Assembly (NCBI GenBank): GCA_903841915.1
Contig: CAIMKO010000010.1
Location: forward strand, 1 to 9,435
Reading direction: 5' to 3'
DNA length: 9,435 bases
DNA from: an uncultured Chitinophagaceae bacterium
GTDB taxonomy: Bacteria > Bacteroidota > Bacteroidia > Chitinophagales > Chitinophagaceae
Below are positions 1-6,631 of this stretch, piece after piece (position 1 is the first letter of the stretch; every line of letters begins with the position of its first letter). Under the pieces are notes generated by a model. That model did not search any database, was not told the origin of the DNA, and saw only the letters and a program-made list of their open reading frames with translations. The translations under genes were made by a program, and so were the position numbers.

Positions 1-22
1 CATTCATTCAGTGTATCGATTA

Positions 23-436
23 TCATTTGTAATAGGTTTCATCTAAATAGAACAACCCATCTTCCTTTTTCCAATACCAGAATTTTTTCTTGTAAACACA
101 ATACAGGCCACGTAAAGATTTTAGCGTGTACATATCAGGCACGTACAAGATCCTTGGCGGCACTGTTTGATAACGGTATTTAAGATTGGCGATCTCATTA
201 GGTGTAAAAGCCCTTACTGTTTTTGAGTAATCAGTTTTGATATTCGCTTCTACGGGGATCTTATTTAACGGGGTTAATGTATTTCCATATCCATCCATGA
301 TGATCATTGCAGTAGCTGCATGTGCTACAGGGATCTCGGAAGCTGCGACAGGTGGAATTGCTATAGGATGCAGTTTCTTGCTGCAGGCTGTAAACAAGAC
401 TATCCCAATTACTGCCAAATACAGTGCTTTTTTCAT
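23..436 (-). CDS. Small lipoprotein of unknown function
   Basis: I do not recognise this family. From the chosen ATG (complement of 434-436) the protein has 137 residues and begins with a lipoprotein signal peptide: MKK, a hydrophobic run, then a lipobox-like LFTAC with the lipidated cysteine at residue 18. An ATG 15 bases upstream (449-451) would add MNHCI; I prefer the inner start because it gives a normal signal peptide with Cys18. The mature part starts with a Pro/Ala-rich linker. It ends in a compact region very rich in Tyr, Trp, Phe and Lys (about the last 45 residues), containing a Pro-Pro-Arg turn and a YKKKFWYWKK stretch. No catalytic motif is visible. It lies about 50 bases downstream of hisS on the same strand and may share its transcript. 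Its likely place is membrane-anchored, facing the periplasm. Gene call fairly sure, function unknown. Confidence 0.75.
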   Translation of the reverse strand: MKKALYLAVIGIVLFTACSKKLHPIAIPPVAASEIPVAHAATAMIIMDGYGNTLTPLNKIPVEANIKTDYSKTVRAFTPNEIANLKYRYQTVPPRILYVPDMYTLKSLRGLYCVYKKKFWYWKKEDGLFYLDETYYK

Positions 437-486
437 GATGCAATGATTCATGAAGCATTGTCTAATACTGTGCCAGAAAGGGATTG

Positions 487-1872
487 TTAAAATGTAAAGT
501 TTAGTAATTGCCTGTTTGTGAGTGTTTGCTGCCCACCATCTTTCAGATTTTTCAGGTTACAGTTTCCTTCTTCCAATTCTTTGGTGCCGATAATAACTGC
601 ATAAGGAATTTGCTTCTTATCAGCATATTTGAACTGCTTATCGAATTTTGTTTGTTCATGATACATTTCGCAGCGTATATTTTTTGCACGCAATTGCTGC
701 ATCAAACCGAAAGCGGCTTTACTTTCTGCATCACCTAAATTAAAGAAAAGGACCTGTGTGGCTATTTGCACAGTTTCAGGAAATAAGTTCAATTCTTCCA
801 TCACATCATAGATGCGGTCAACGCCAAAAGAGATACCTACACCAGGAATATTCGGTACATCGAATGTACCGGTAAGATCATCATAACGTCCGCCGCCGCC
901 AATGCTTCCCATTTGAACCCCTTTCGCTTTTACTTCGAAGATGATGCCGGTATAATAGTTTAAACCACGGGCCAATGTGAAATCAATCGTTAGTCGGGAG
1001 CCTGCCTGTCCGGTAGGCAGGTCGTTAGTCGGGAGTGAATAGTTAAGCAAATATTCGATTTCGTCCATTCCCTTATTTGCGGTTAGGTTATTGCCCATCA
1101 AATGTTTTATGGCCAGCAACTTTTCATCATTGCTTCCACTGATAGATAGATATTTTTCAATGATGTTGATCTGCGATCCATTTAATCCTCTTTGTGCTAA
1201 TTCTTCTTTCACTTTTTCAATACCTATCTTATCTAATTTGTCAATTGCAATAGTAATGTCGATCATCTTATCAGCCCCGCCGCATAATTCTGCCAGTGCT
1301 GCTAAAAGTTTTCTGCTATTGATCTTTATCTCAACATCAACACCTAATTTTTCAAATGCGGTTGCATAAATATTGGCAAGTTCCACTTCATTCAGCAAAG
1401 AATAGCTTCCCACCACATCACAATCGCATTGATAGAACTCACGGTAGCGGCCACGTTGCGGACGGTCGGCTCTCCACACGGGTTGTATCTGATAACGTTT
1501 AAAGGGGAATGTTAACTGCCCATGATTCATGGCCACATATCTTGCAAAGGGAATGGTGAGATCGTAGCGTAAAGCACGTTCCGTAATGCCTTTTGTATTT
1601 TTCCCAATCAGGATTTTTTCAAAATCTTCTTTTACCTGTTGCTGTTTGGCGGGATTGTCTAAGCCGTTATTTAATATTTTGAAGATCAGTTTATCACCTT
1701 CATCACCATACTTTCCCATTAAAGTATCCAGGTTTTCCATAGCGGGTGTTTCCAAAGGCTGAAAGCCATATACTTCAAACACAGAGCGGATTGTATTAAA
1801 AATATGATTCCGTTTGCGAACTGTTTCGGCATTAAAATCTCGGGTTCCCTGCGGTAAACTTGGTTTAGACAT
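487..1872 (-). CDS. hisS: Histidyl-tRNA synthetase
   Basis: Cytoplasmic class II aminoacyl-tRNA synthetase that charges tRNA-His with histidine using ATP. The 461-residue product shows the family landmarks in order: an N-terminal PQGTRDF near residue 7; the motif 2 region with VWRADRPQRGRYREFYQCDCD at about 132-152; the HisA motif LARGLNYYTG at 300-309; the glycine-rich GGGGRYDDL at 325-333; and motif 3, GVGISFGVDRIYDV, at 344-357. A C-terminal anticodon-binding domain runs from about 370 to 461. The length is normal for Bacteroidota HisS. Odd feature: residues about 280-291 (LPTNDLPTGQAG), just before SRLTIDF and the HisA motif, are encoded by a palindrome with one copy of a flanking direct repeat and look like an in-frame insertion (see the repeat entry at 987-1035). 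The reading frame is intact and all catalytic motifs are present, so the enzyme should be functional. It follows the phosphatase gene by 29 bases. Confidence 0.97.
   Translation of the reverse strand: MSKPSLPQGTRDFNAETVRKRNHIFNTIRSVFEVYGFQPLETPAMENLDTLMGKYGDEGDKLIFKILNNGLDNPAKQQQVKEDFEKILIGKNTKGITERALRYDLTIPFARYVAMNHGQLTFPFKRYQIQPVWRADRPQRGRYREFYQCDCDVVGSYSLLNEVELANIYATAFEKLGVDVEIKINSRKLLAALAELCGGADKMIDITIAIDKLDKIGIEKVKEELAQRGLNGSQINIIEKYLSISGSNDEKLLAIKHLMGNNLTANKGMDEIEYLLNYSLPTNDLPTGQAGSRLTIDFTLARGLNYYTGIIFEVKAKGVQMGSIGGGGRYDDLTGTFDVPNIPGVGISFGVDRIYDVMEELNLFPETVQIATQVLFFNLGDAESKAAFGLMQQLRAKNIRCEMYHEQTKFDKQFKYADKKQIPYAVIIGTKELEEGNCNLKNLKDGGQQTLTNRQLLNFTF
987..1035. repeat. Palindromic element with flanking direct repeats, inside hisS
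   Basis: A 14-base sequence, TCGTTAGTCGGGAG, occurs at 987-1000 and again, identical, at 1022-1035, with a period of 35. Between the copies lies a 21-base near-palindrome (1001-1021) with perfect 7-bp arms, CCTGCCT and AGGCAGG, around a 7-base centre. On the coding strand the two direct repeats are read in different frames, as LPTND and SRLTI, and the palindrome gives LPTGQAG. The layout resembles a small dispersed palindromic element that inserted with duplication of its target, tolerated because the protein stays open. That it is a multi-copy family is inference from one copy. Confidence 0.75.
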
Positions 1873-1901
1873 GTAAATAATTGTGCTGGAAAAGTTATCT
1901 A

Positions 1902-2375
1902 TTATTTTTTAATTTCTACTGGTTCGTATTTTTTTATTACTGCGGCACAGGCCAGATCCAATAATTTATAAACACGGTGATAGGCTTCTTCGGTTCCGTA
2001 CCAAGGATCGGGCACTTCTCTGTTCTCAAAAGGATGTAGTTCATTCAGGAGCAAATCAACTTTGTTTTCATTCCACAGATCCTGACTGATCGTTTTCACT
2101 TCTTCATAATTATCCGAATCCATCACATAGATCTTATCGAAATGCTTGATATCGTTTTTATGAAACTGCCTTGCCTGTTGAAAAGAAATATCTACGCCGT
2201 TCAATTTCGAAACTTTCTGTGATAACCGATGTGGTGCTTCTCCAATATGATAATTACCCGTGCCGGCACTGTCAATGGTCCAGTGCAATCCTGCTTTTTT
2301 AGCCTTGTCCCTTAAAATCCCTTCCGCCAGTGGGCTTCGGCAAATATTGCCGAGGCATACCATTAAAATCTTCAT
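1902..2375 (-). CDS. Low-molecular-weight protein-tyrosine phosphatase
   Basis: A cytoplasmic phosphatase of the arsenate reductase-like LMW-PTP fold, which removes phosphate from tyrosine residues through a cysteinyl-phosphate intermediate. The 157-residue length is typical. The P-loop C-x5-R-S is at residues 7-14 (CLGNICRS), with Cys7 the nucleophile and Arg13 the phosphate binder. The general acid lies in DPWYG at 123-127 (Asp123), preceded by VP as in the family. The first Met is needed because the beta strand before Cys7 starts there. In Bacteroidota such enzymes occur both as stand-alone genes and beside capsule tyrosine kinases; no kinase or polysaccharide gene is visible here, so the substrate is unknown. 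It is the first gene of the leftward group and hisS follows after 29 bases. A TATTTTTG octamer (complement of 2380-2387) ends only four bases before the ATG. If that is the -7 element, the mRNA would be nearly leaderless; this is weak evidence. Confidence 0.95.
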   Translation of the reverse strand: MKILMVCLGNICRSPLAEGILRDKAKKAGLHWTIDSAGTGNYHIGEAPHRLSQKVSKLNGVDISFQQARQFHKNDIKHFDKIYVMDSDNYEEVKTISQDLWNENKVDLLLNELHPFENREVPDPWYGTEEAYHRVYKLLDLACAAVIKKYEPVEIKK

Positions 2376-2787
2376 TCGGCAAAAATATATTGAAAACGAA
2401 TAGGCATTCAGTTAAATAAATATCTTTTTACAGAAGGTAGTGGTAAGGTTGTATTACGGGGTTTTTTCCCTAACCGCCTGAAAGGTTAGCCTCGTCATTG
2501 GCGTACTTGAAATAGGGTTTCTTATAGGCTCTTTACTATCTGCTTCGGAGTAAGTCCCTTATTTAACGGACTTACTCCGAAGCGGGTACGAAGAAGATAC
2601 AAATGAGGTATGAAGAAAAAGTACTTGTCTTAAAACTTATCTGCATAAGGGCAATTTCCCATCTATACTACCATTTGATTTTGTTTAATTTGGAAATAAC
2701 ATGTTACAGTATGGAATTATTCAGCTCCTGCATCTCAATATAAACACAGCGCTCTGTTTTATTTTTCTCATCATTAAAAAATAATTT
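2376..2787. other. Divergent intergenic region, no convincing gene
   Basis: This 412-base spacer separates the leftward phosphatase/hisS group from the rightward TonB cluster, so it should hold promoters for both. I see no tRNA, riboswitch or conserved coding signal. It contains a small inverted repeat CTAACC/GGTTAG (2470-2475 and 2484-2489), GGGG-TTTTTT-CCC at 2458-2470, a perfect 16-bp inverted repeat (listed separately), and an imperfect direct repeat GTACGAAGAA/GTATGAAGAA just after it. The TATTTTTG octamer on the minus strand (2380-2387) fits the Bacteroidota -7 consensus TAnnTTTG. On the plus strand, TATTTTTC at 2760-2767 is a 7-of-8 match ahead of the TonB gene. Neither has a clear -33 partner, and such matches arise easily by chance in AT-rich DNA. 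Confidence 0.6.
2542..2583. repeat. Perfect 16-bp inverted repeat (hairpin)
   Basis: GCTTCGGAGTAAGTCC at 2542-2557 is exactly complementary to GGACTTACTCCGAAGC at 2568-2583, with a 10-base spacer that can add two A-T pairs beyond one mismatch. A transcript of either strand would fold into a stable hairpin. No T-tract follows on either strand, so it does not look like an intrinsic terminator. It sits in the middle of a divergent spacer; it could be a dispersed palindromic repeat or a regulator-binding or RNA-processing site. Confidence 0.8.
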
Positions 2788-3600
2788 ATGAAGCCCGAAC
2801 TCATCTTAGAGAGCGATGTGTTAGACATTGTTTTCGAAAATAAGAATAAAGCATATGGTGCTTACGAATTACGCAGGCACTACAACAGACGATTAAAACA
2901 ATCGCTACTTGTTACTTTTTTATTGGTGCTTGTTTTTGCTTTTCTGCAAAGCTGGAAAGTACCGCATAGGAAAGGAGGTTTTATGATCGAAAATTTTGAT
3001 TCACTGAAACTGGTGGAGATGAAATTAAAACCGGATGAACCTGTTGAGAAACCAAAGGAAAAGATCATACAACCTAAGAAGATAGCCGAAATAAATTATG
3101 AAACTATTGTGGTAAAGCCTGATAATGAAGTAAAAGACAGTTTACCAACTATTGAAGATATTAGGGATAGAAATATCAGTAATAGAAATGTGGAGGGAGA
3201 TAAAGTTTCTCCGGATGAAAGGATCAAACCTTCATCAAACGGAGATAATTTAAATGTTGCAACAACGGAAGATTCAGAAGATATGAGGCCTTTACCAATA
3301 GCTGAATTCATGCCTGAATTTCCGGGTGGGATGGAAGCATTTTTGAAATTCATGCAAAGAAATGTGAAGCAGCCCGATGATATGGAAGAAGCTCAAAAGC
3401 TGGTGGTAGTAGCAGAATTCGTTGTTGACAGAGACGGAAATATCAGCGATCTGAAAATCGTTCAACATGCAAGAGCTGACCTTGATGCAGAAGTGCTCAG
3501 GGTCATTAAAAAGATGCCGGTATGGAAACCGGGAATGCAAAACGGAAGAAAAGTTCCTGTATTCTGTAAATTACCAGTGACATTTGTAGCAAGTGAATAA
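2788..3600 (+). CDS. TonB-family energy transducer
   Basis: An inner-membrane protein that spans the periplasm and passes proton-motive energy from an ExbB/ExbD motor to outer-membrane TonB-dependent receptors. The 270 residues divide into: a cytoplasmic N-terminal segment with the Bacteroidota-type sequence SDVLDIVFENKNKAYGAYELRR (9-30); one transmembrane helix at about 39-55; a Pro/Lys/Glu-rich periplasmic linker (about 76-170, with EPVEKPKEK and IIQPKK); and a C-terminal TonB domain at about 172-267 with FMPEFPGGMEAF, VVAEFVVDRDGNISD, MPVWKPGMQNGRKVPVF and LPVTF. It is the first gene of a rightward cluster (44 bases to the next gene), followed by a small membrane protein, a PstS-like lipoprotein and a TPR protein. 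No exbB or exbD lies next to it here, so the motor must be encoded elsewhere. Family assignment is secure; which receptor it serves cannot be told. Confidence 0.93.
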   Translation: MKPELILESDVLDIVFENKNKAYGAYELRRHYNRRLKQSLLVTFLLVLVFAFLQSWKVPHRKGGFMIENFDSLKLVEMKLKPDEPVEKPKEKIIQPKKIAEINYETIVVKPDNEVKDSLPTIEDIRDRNISNRNVEGDKVSPDERIKPSSNGDNLNVATTEDSEDMRPLPIAEFMPEFPGGMEAFLKFMQRNVKQPDDMEEAQKLVVVAEFVVDRDGNISDLKIVQHARADLDAEVLRVIKKMPVWKPGMQNGRKVPVFCKLPVTFVASE

Positions 3601-3644
3601 AATAATTATCTAAATTGCTCCACCCGAATTGAATTTATTGTTAA

Positions 3645-3890
3645 ATGGAAAACGATTACCGAGATAAGCAGAGAAAAAGTTTTACTTTGATGCGTTCTGT
3701 CAGAGATTTTACCATGGCAATATTATATCTTGCCATGGCAACAGTATTGTTCTTTGGAGATAAATGGAAAATAAGTCAGGTGATCGCTTTAAACGATGCC
3801 TGGGGCAAATCATTCAGCTATTTTTTTGGCGCTATCTGCTTGCTATATGGAGGTTTCAGATTGTATCGCGGAATTAAGAAGGAATATTAA
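3645..3890 (+). CDS. Small two-helix membrane protein of unknown function
   Basis: 81 residues. A polar, basic N-terminus (about 1-20, rich in Arg, Lys and Asp) is followed by a hydrophobic helix at about 22-38 (FTMAILYLAMATVLFFG). Then come a short loop containing KWKISQVIALNDAWGKS and a second helix at about 56-73 (SFSYFFGAICLLYGGFRLY), ending in the basic tail RGIKKEY. By the positive-inside rule both ends lie in the cytoplasm. I do not recognise a named family. Its stop codon (3888-3890) directly abuts the ATG of the PstS-like gene, with no gap, and it lies 44 bases after the TonB gene. Translation coupling and a shared envelope role are therefore likely (inference); a TonB or motor accessory is one possibility. 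Confidence 0.8.
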   Translation: MENDYRDKQRKSFTLMRSVRDFTMAILYLAMATVLFFGDKWKISQVIALNDAWGKSFSYFFGAICLLYGGFRLYRGIKKEY

Positions 3891-4811
3891 ATGAAGAGAG
3901 TATTTTATTTTTTAACGCTGTACATCTTTCTATCAGTATCCTGTAAAAACGAATCTGATAAAACAACCATTCAAACAGACACACCCAAAAAAGGGACCAT
4001 TTATATCAGTGTGGATGAAAGTTTCAGGCCGGTAATGGAGCAGGAGATCAAAGTGTATCATTCTTCTTACCCCGAAACAAATATCATCGCCTCTTATAAA
4101 CCCGAAGTAGAATGTTTTAAAGATCTGATGAAGGACAGTACCCGGATGATCGTGGTAGCAAGGGGTTTAACAAAAGATGAAACAGCCTATTTTGAGAATA
4201 AATTGTCTTTTCAGGCGCAGGTGGCATTGGTGGCTTATGATGCAGTTGCTGTGATCGTGAATATTCATTCGAGAGACAGCGTATTCAGTATTGCAGACCT
4301 GAAAGATATTCTCAGCGGTAAAAAAAGCACGGTTGCGATCATGGATGGTAAAAATGCAACCAGTTCGGTAAGGTATTTGCAGGATAGTGTATTAAGAGGG
4401 GCATCGTTCGGTAAAAATGTTGTTGCGGTGAATGGGAGTGAGGCAGTGATCGAAGCGATCAAAAAAAATGAGAACGCGATCGGTTTTGTTGGATTGAGTT
4501 GGGTGGGCAATATTGACGAACCCAAACAAAAGGAAGATTTAAGTAAATTGCGATTAGCATTGATAGAATGTGTAAAATGCACTGAAAAAGATATGTTTGC
4601 CAAACCTTCACAGTCAACCATCACATTTGGTCAATATTCTTTAGCAAGGCCTTTGTACTATATTGTAAAAGAAAATGCAGTTGGATTGGGAACAGGTTTT
4701 GTGAATTTCATGAGTCTGGAAAGAGGACAATTGATCTTCAGGCGCTCGGGACTGGCACCGGCTAAAATGAGTTTTTTAAAGCGTAACAGTAAAATAAAAG
4801 AGCAAGAGTAA
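3891..4811 (+). CDS. PstS-like substrate-binding lipoprotein
   Basis: A 306-residue lipoprotein with a type II periplasmic-binding-protein fold related to the phosphate-binding protein PstS. The signal peptide ends in a lipobox-like LSVSC (Cys18). GTIYISVDESFRPVMEQEI at about 35-53 forms the first strand and helix. YDAVAVIVN at 116-124, FSIADLKDILSGK at 132-144, VNGSEAVIEAIKKNENAIGFVG at 180-201 and SLARPLYYIVKENAVGLGTGFVNFM at 250-274, with RGQLIFRRSGLAP at 278-290, match the usual order of PstS segments. The phosphate-binding R-x-x-x-S-G-T segment is not recognisable: the corresponding stretch reads MDGKNATSSVRYL (151-163). The ligand may therefore not be phosphate, and no pstCAB transporter genes adjoin. 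It abuts the small membrane gene and is followed after 21 bases by the TPR gene, so it belongs to the TonB cluster. Family membership is sure; ligand and role are not. Confidence 0.88.
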   Translation: MKRVFYFLTLYIFLSVSCKNESDKTTIQTDTPKKGTIYISVDESFRPVMEQEIKVYHSSYPETNIIASYKPEVECFKDLMKDSTRMIVVARGLTKDETAYFENKLSFQAQVALVAYDAVAVIVNIHSRDSVFSIADLKDILSGKKSTVAIMDGKNATSSVRYLQDSVLRGASFGKNVVAVNGSEAVIEAIKKNENAIGFVGLSWVGNIDEPKQKEDLSKLRLALIECVKCTEKDMFAKPSQSTITFGQYSLARPLYYIVKENAVGLGTGFVNFMSLERGQLIFRRSGLAPAKMSFLKRNSKIKEQE

Positions 4812-4832
4812 CCTTTATAACTTAAATGAAAC

Positions 4833-6539
4833 ATGATGAAGAAGATCATTACTTTTTTTGTTGCAGCATTGGTAGCTGTCAATCTTTTGAATGCCCAGAC
4901 AATTGCTGAGGCTATCAAGAACATGAACTATAAGAAGAACAAGACAGCCACTGAGATGATGAAGAAGCTCTATGACGCTAATTCAAAAGACCCGCAAACA
5001 ATATATTGGTATGGTCAGGCTATCCTGTCAGGAACCGGAGATCCAAGTCCTGCGGAACTGGCTGCTGCAAAAGCTGTTTATCAAAAAGCTTTGGCAGATG
5101 CTGTAAATGATCCTTTCATTTGGGTAGGAATGGGCCATATTGAATTGCAGGAAGGAGGTAATCAGAACAGCGCCAAACAAAAATTTGAACAGGCTATCAC
5201 TGCTACTAAAACTAAGAAGGGTGATAATCCCGATATCTTAAATGCGATCGGTCGCGCCAATGCCGATGGCGGTATTGTGAACGGAGATCCATTATATGGT
5301 ATTGAAAAATTAAAGCATGCTGCAGAGATCAATAAGACCAATCCTGACATTTATAATAATATGGGCAGATGCTATCGTAAATTGGGTTCTGAAAATGGAG
5401 GCGAAGCCGTAAAATCTTTTTTAGAAGCTTTGGCACGTGACCCAAAGAATGTGATCGCATTTTATCAGATCGGTCAGATCTATTTGAGTCAGAATAATAA
5501 AGATGCATTTGAGTCTTCATTTAATAGTGCCATTTCTGCCGATCCTACTTTCCCGCTTGCTTATTTTTCTTTTTTCAGATACTATGCTGAAAGAGATGTA
5601 AACAAAGCGAAAGAGTATCTGGATAAATTTTTACAGTATGCAGATAAGGACCCAGTCAATGATCTTTATTATGCCGAGTATTTATTCCGTGCAGGCAAAT
5701 ACAATGAATCCCTTGCAAAGACAAAAGAAATTGAAGCAACAGTTGGTGTTAATACCATACCGCATTTAAACATTCTGTATGCATATGATTATGACAGGCT
5801 GGGCGATTCTGTTCAGGCAAAATCGTATGCCGAAAAATATTTTGCAAACGCACCTGCGAGTAGCATTACACCCGCAGATTATGATCTGGCCGTAAAAGTA
5901 TTCACTAAATTTATCGGAAGTGAAATGCAAGCTGTAGGCTATCTGGAAAAAGCAATGGCTAGCGATACCAGCAGAGTGAACAAGCTCACTTACGCCAATC
6001 AGGCTGCTTTTGTTTTAGGTAAGGGAAAATTATATGCCGAACAATTAAAATGGTACCAAAAAATTGTTGAATTAAAAGGAGGGCCGGGCGAGGTTGATTA
6101 TTATAATCTTACCAATGCAGCTTTTAATGCAAAGGATTATGTTCAAACAATGGCCATTGCAAAAAATTATATTGCGGCATTTCCGGATAAGCCCCAGGGT
6201 TATAATTTTAATGTGCGGGCTGCAAAAGGAATCGATACAACAACGGCTATCGATCCTATTTTACAGCAGAATGATTTTTTCATGAAGGATATTGATAAAA
6301 ACAGGAAATCGATCTTTAATAACTATTATTTCCTTCTGGTGTATTATGGCGAGAAATTGAAAGACAATGTAAAAGCCATGGAAGTCTGCGATAAAATGCT
6401 GGCTTTGTATCCAAATCCGGGAGAAGAAAATGATTTTATCTTAAAAACGAAAGATGTATTGCAAAAAGCATTGAATCCACCACCTGTCAAATCAGGAAAA
6501 TCAGCCGGTAAAAAACCAGCCGGAGCAGGTTCAAATTAG
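4833..6539 (+). CDS. Exported tetratricopeptide-repeat protein
   Basis: 568 residues with a Sec signal peptide (MMKK, a hydrophobic run, then LLNAQ, probable cleavage after Ala21), so the protein is periplasmic or envelope-associated. A second ATG (4836) one codon later is an equally good start. Helical TPR-like repeats fill most of the chain. Recognisable units lie at about 93-126 (PFIWVGMGHIELQEGG), 170-203 (NPDIYNNMGRCYRKLGSENGGEAVKSF) and 205-238 (NVIAFYQIGQIYLSQNNKDAFESS); further degenerate ones lie at about 274-300, 310-340 and 420-450. The C-terminal tail (549-568) is rich in Pro, Lys, Gly and Ala and looks disordered. There is no enzymatic motif; TPR arrays act as protein-binding scaffolds. 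It closes the TonB/PstS-like cluster and is followed by an intrinsic terminator 11 bases beyond its stop. The partner is unknown. Confidence 0.9.
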   Translation: MMKKIITFFVAALVAVNLLNAQTIAEAIKNMNYKKNKTATEMMKKLYDANSKDPQTIYWYGQAILSGTGDPSPAELAAAKAVYQKALADAVNDPFIWVGMGHIELQEGGNQNSAKQKFEQAITATKTKKGDNPDILNAIGRANADGGIVNGDPLYGIEKLKHAAEINKTNPDIYNNMGRCYRKLGSENGGEAVKSFLEALARDPKNVIAFYQIGQIYLSQNNKDAFESSFNSAISADPTFPLAYFSFFRYYAERDVNKAKEYLDKFLQYADKDPVNDLYYAEYLFRAGKYNESLAKTKEIEATVGVNTIPHLNILYAYDYDRLGDSVQAKSYAEKYFANAPASSITPADYDLAVKVFTKFIGSEMQAVGYLEKAMASDTSRVNKLTYANQAAFVLGKGKLYAEQLKWYQKIVELKGGPGEVDYYNLTNAAFNAKDYVQTMAIAKNYIAAFPDKPQGYNFNVRAAKGIDTTTAIDPILQQNDFFMKDIDKNRKSIFNNYYFLLVYYGEKLKDNVKAMEVCDKMLALYPNPGEENDFILKTKDVLQKALNPPPVKSGKSAGKKPAGAGSN

Positions 6540-6550
6540 TTAAATTCAAA

Positions 6551-6583
6551 AAAAACTCCTCTAATCTGAGGAGTTTTTCTTTT
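6551..6583 (+). terminator. Rho-independent terminator after the TPR gene
   Basis: AAAAACTCCTC (6551-6561) pairs perfectly with GAGGAGTTTTT (6568-6578) around a 6-base loop, giving an 11-bp stem followed by CTTTT. It lies 11 bases past the TPR stop and ahead of nuoA, ending the TonB cluster transcript. The A-run on its left arm could also let it act on leftward transcripts, but no gene converges here. Confidence 0.9.
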
Positions 6584-6607
6584 GTATGCCTGGCTGTCTT
6601 ATTTTTG
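6581..6607 (+). promoter_or_regulatory. Candidate nuo operon promoter (Bacteroidota type)
   Basis: TATTTTTG at 6600-6607 matches the Bacteroidota -7 consensus TAnnTTTG exactly. A TTTG at 6581-6584 could be the -33 element, but the 15-base spacing is shorter than usual. It lies between the terminator of the previous cluster and the nuoA ATG at 6632, giving a leader of about 20 bases. The position is persuasive; the motif alone is common in AT-rich DNA. Confidence 0.4.
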
Positions 6608-6631
6608 CAACTCATTTCAAAAGCAGATCCC

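Noticed and set aside
1..22. ATG codons on the minus strand at the left edge as the start of another gene
   Set aside because: Only a few bases are visible, so no frame can be judged.
1091..1369. A 92-codon plus-strand frame opposite hisS
   Set aside because: Shadow of the conserved hisS coding strand, with low-complexity Ser/Ile/Leu composition.
2542..2583. Reading the 16-bp inverted repeat as a terminator of one of the flanking genes
   Set aside because: Both flanking genes are transcribed away from it and no T-tract follows on either strand.
2603..2743. A 46-codon open frame (MRYEEKVLVLK...) in the divergent spacer
   Set aside because: Short, of unusual composition, with no recognisable domain or start signal; this length is expected by chance.
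2880..3540. Three antisense open frames opposite the TonB gene
   Set aside because: They overlap a gene with clear TonB-family motifs, and their translations show no family features.
4265..4624. A 119-codon antisense frame inside the PstS-like gene
   Set aside because: The sense strand encodes a lipoprotein with recognisable PstS segments in order; the antisense product has no recognisable domain.
6605..6631. Upstream TTG start that would lengthen NuoA by nine residues
   Set aside because: TTG is a rare start, the added residues MQLISKADP match no NuoA feature, and the TTG lies inside the candidate -7 promoter element; the ATG at 6632 gives a normal length.
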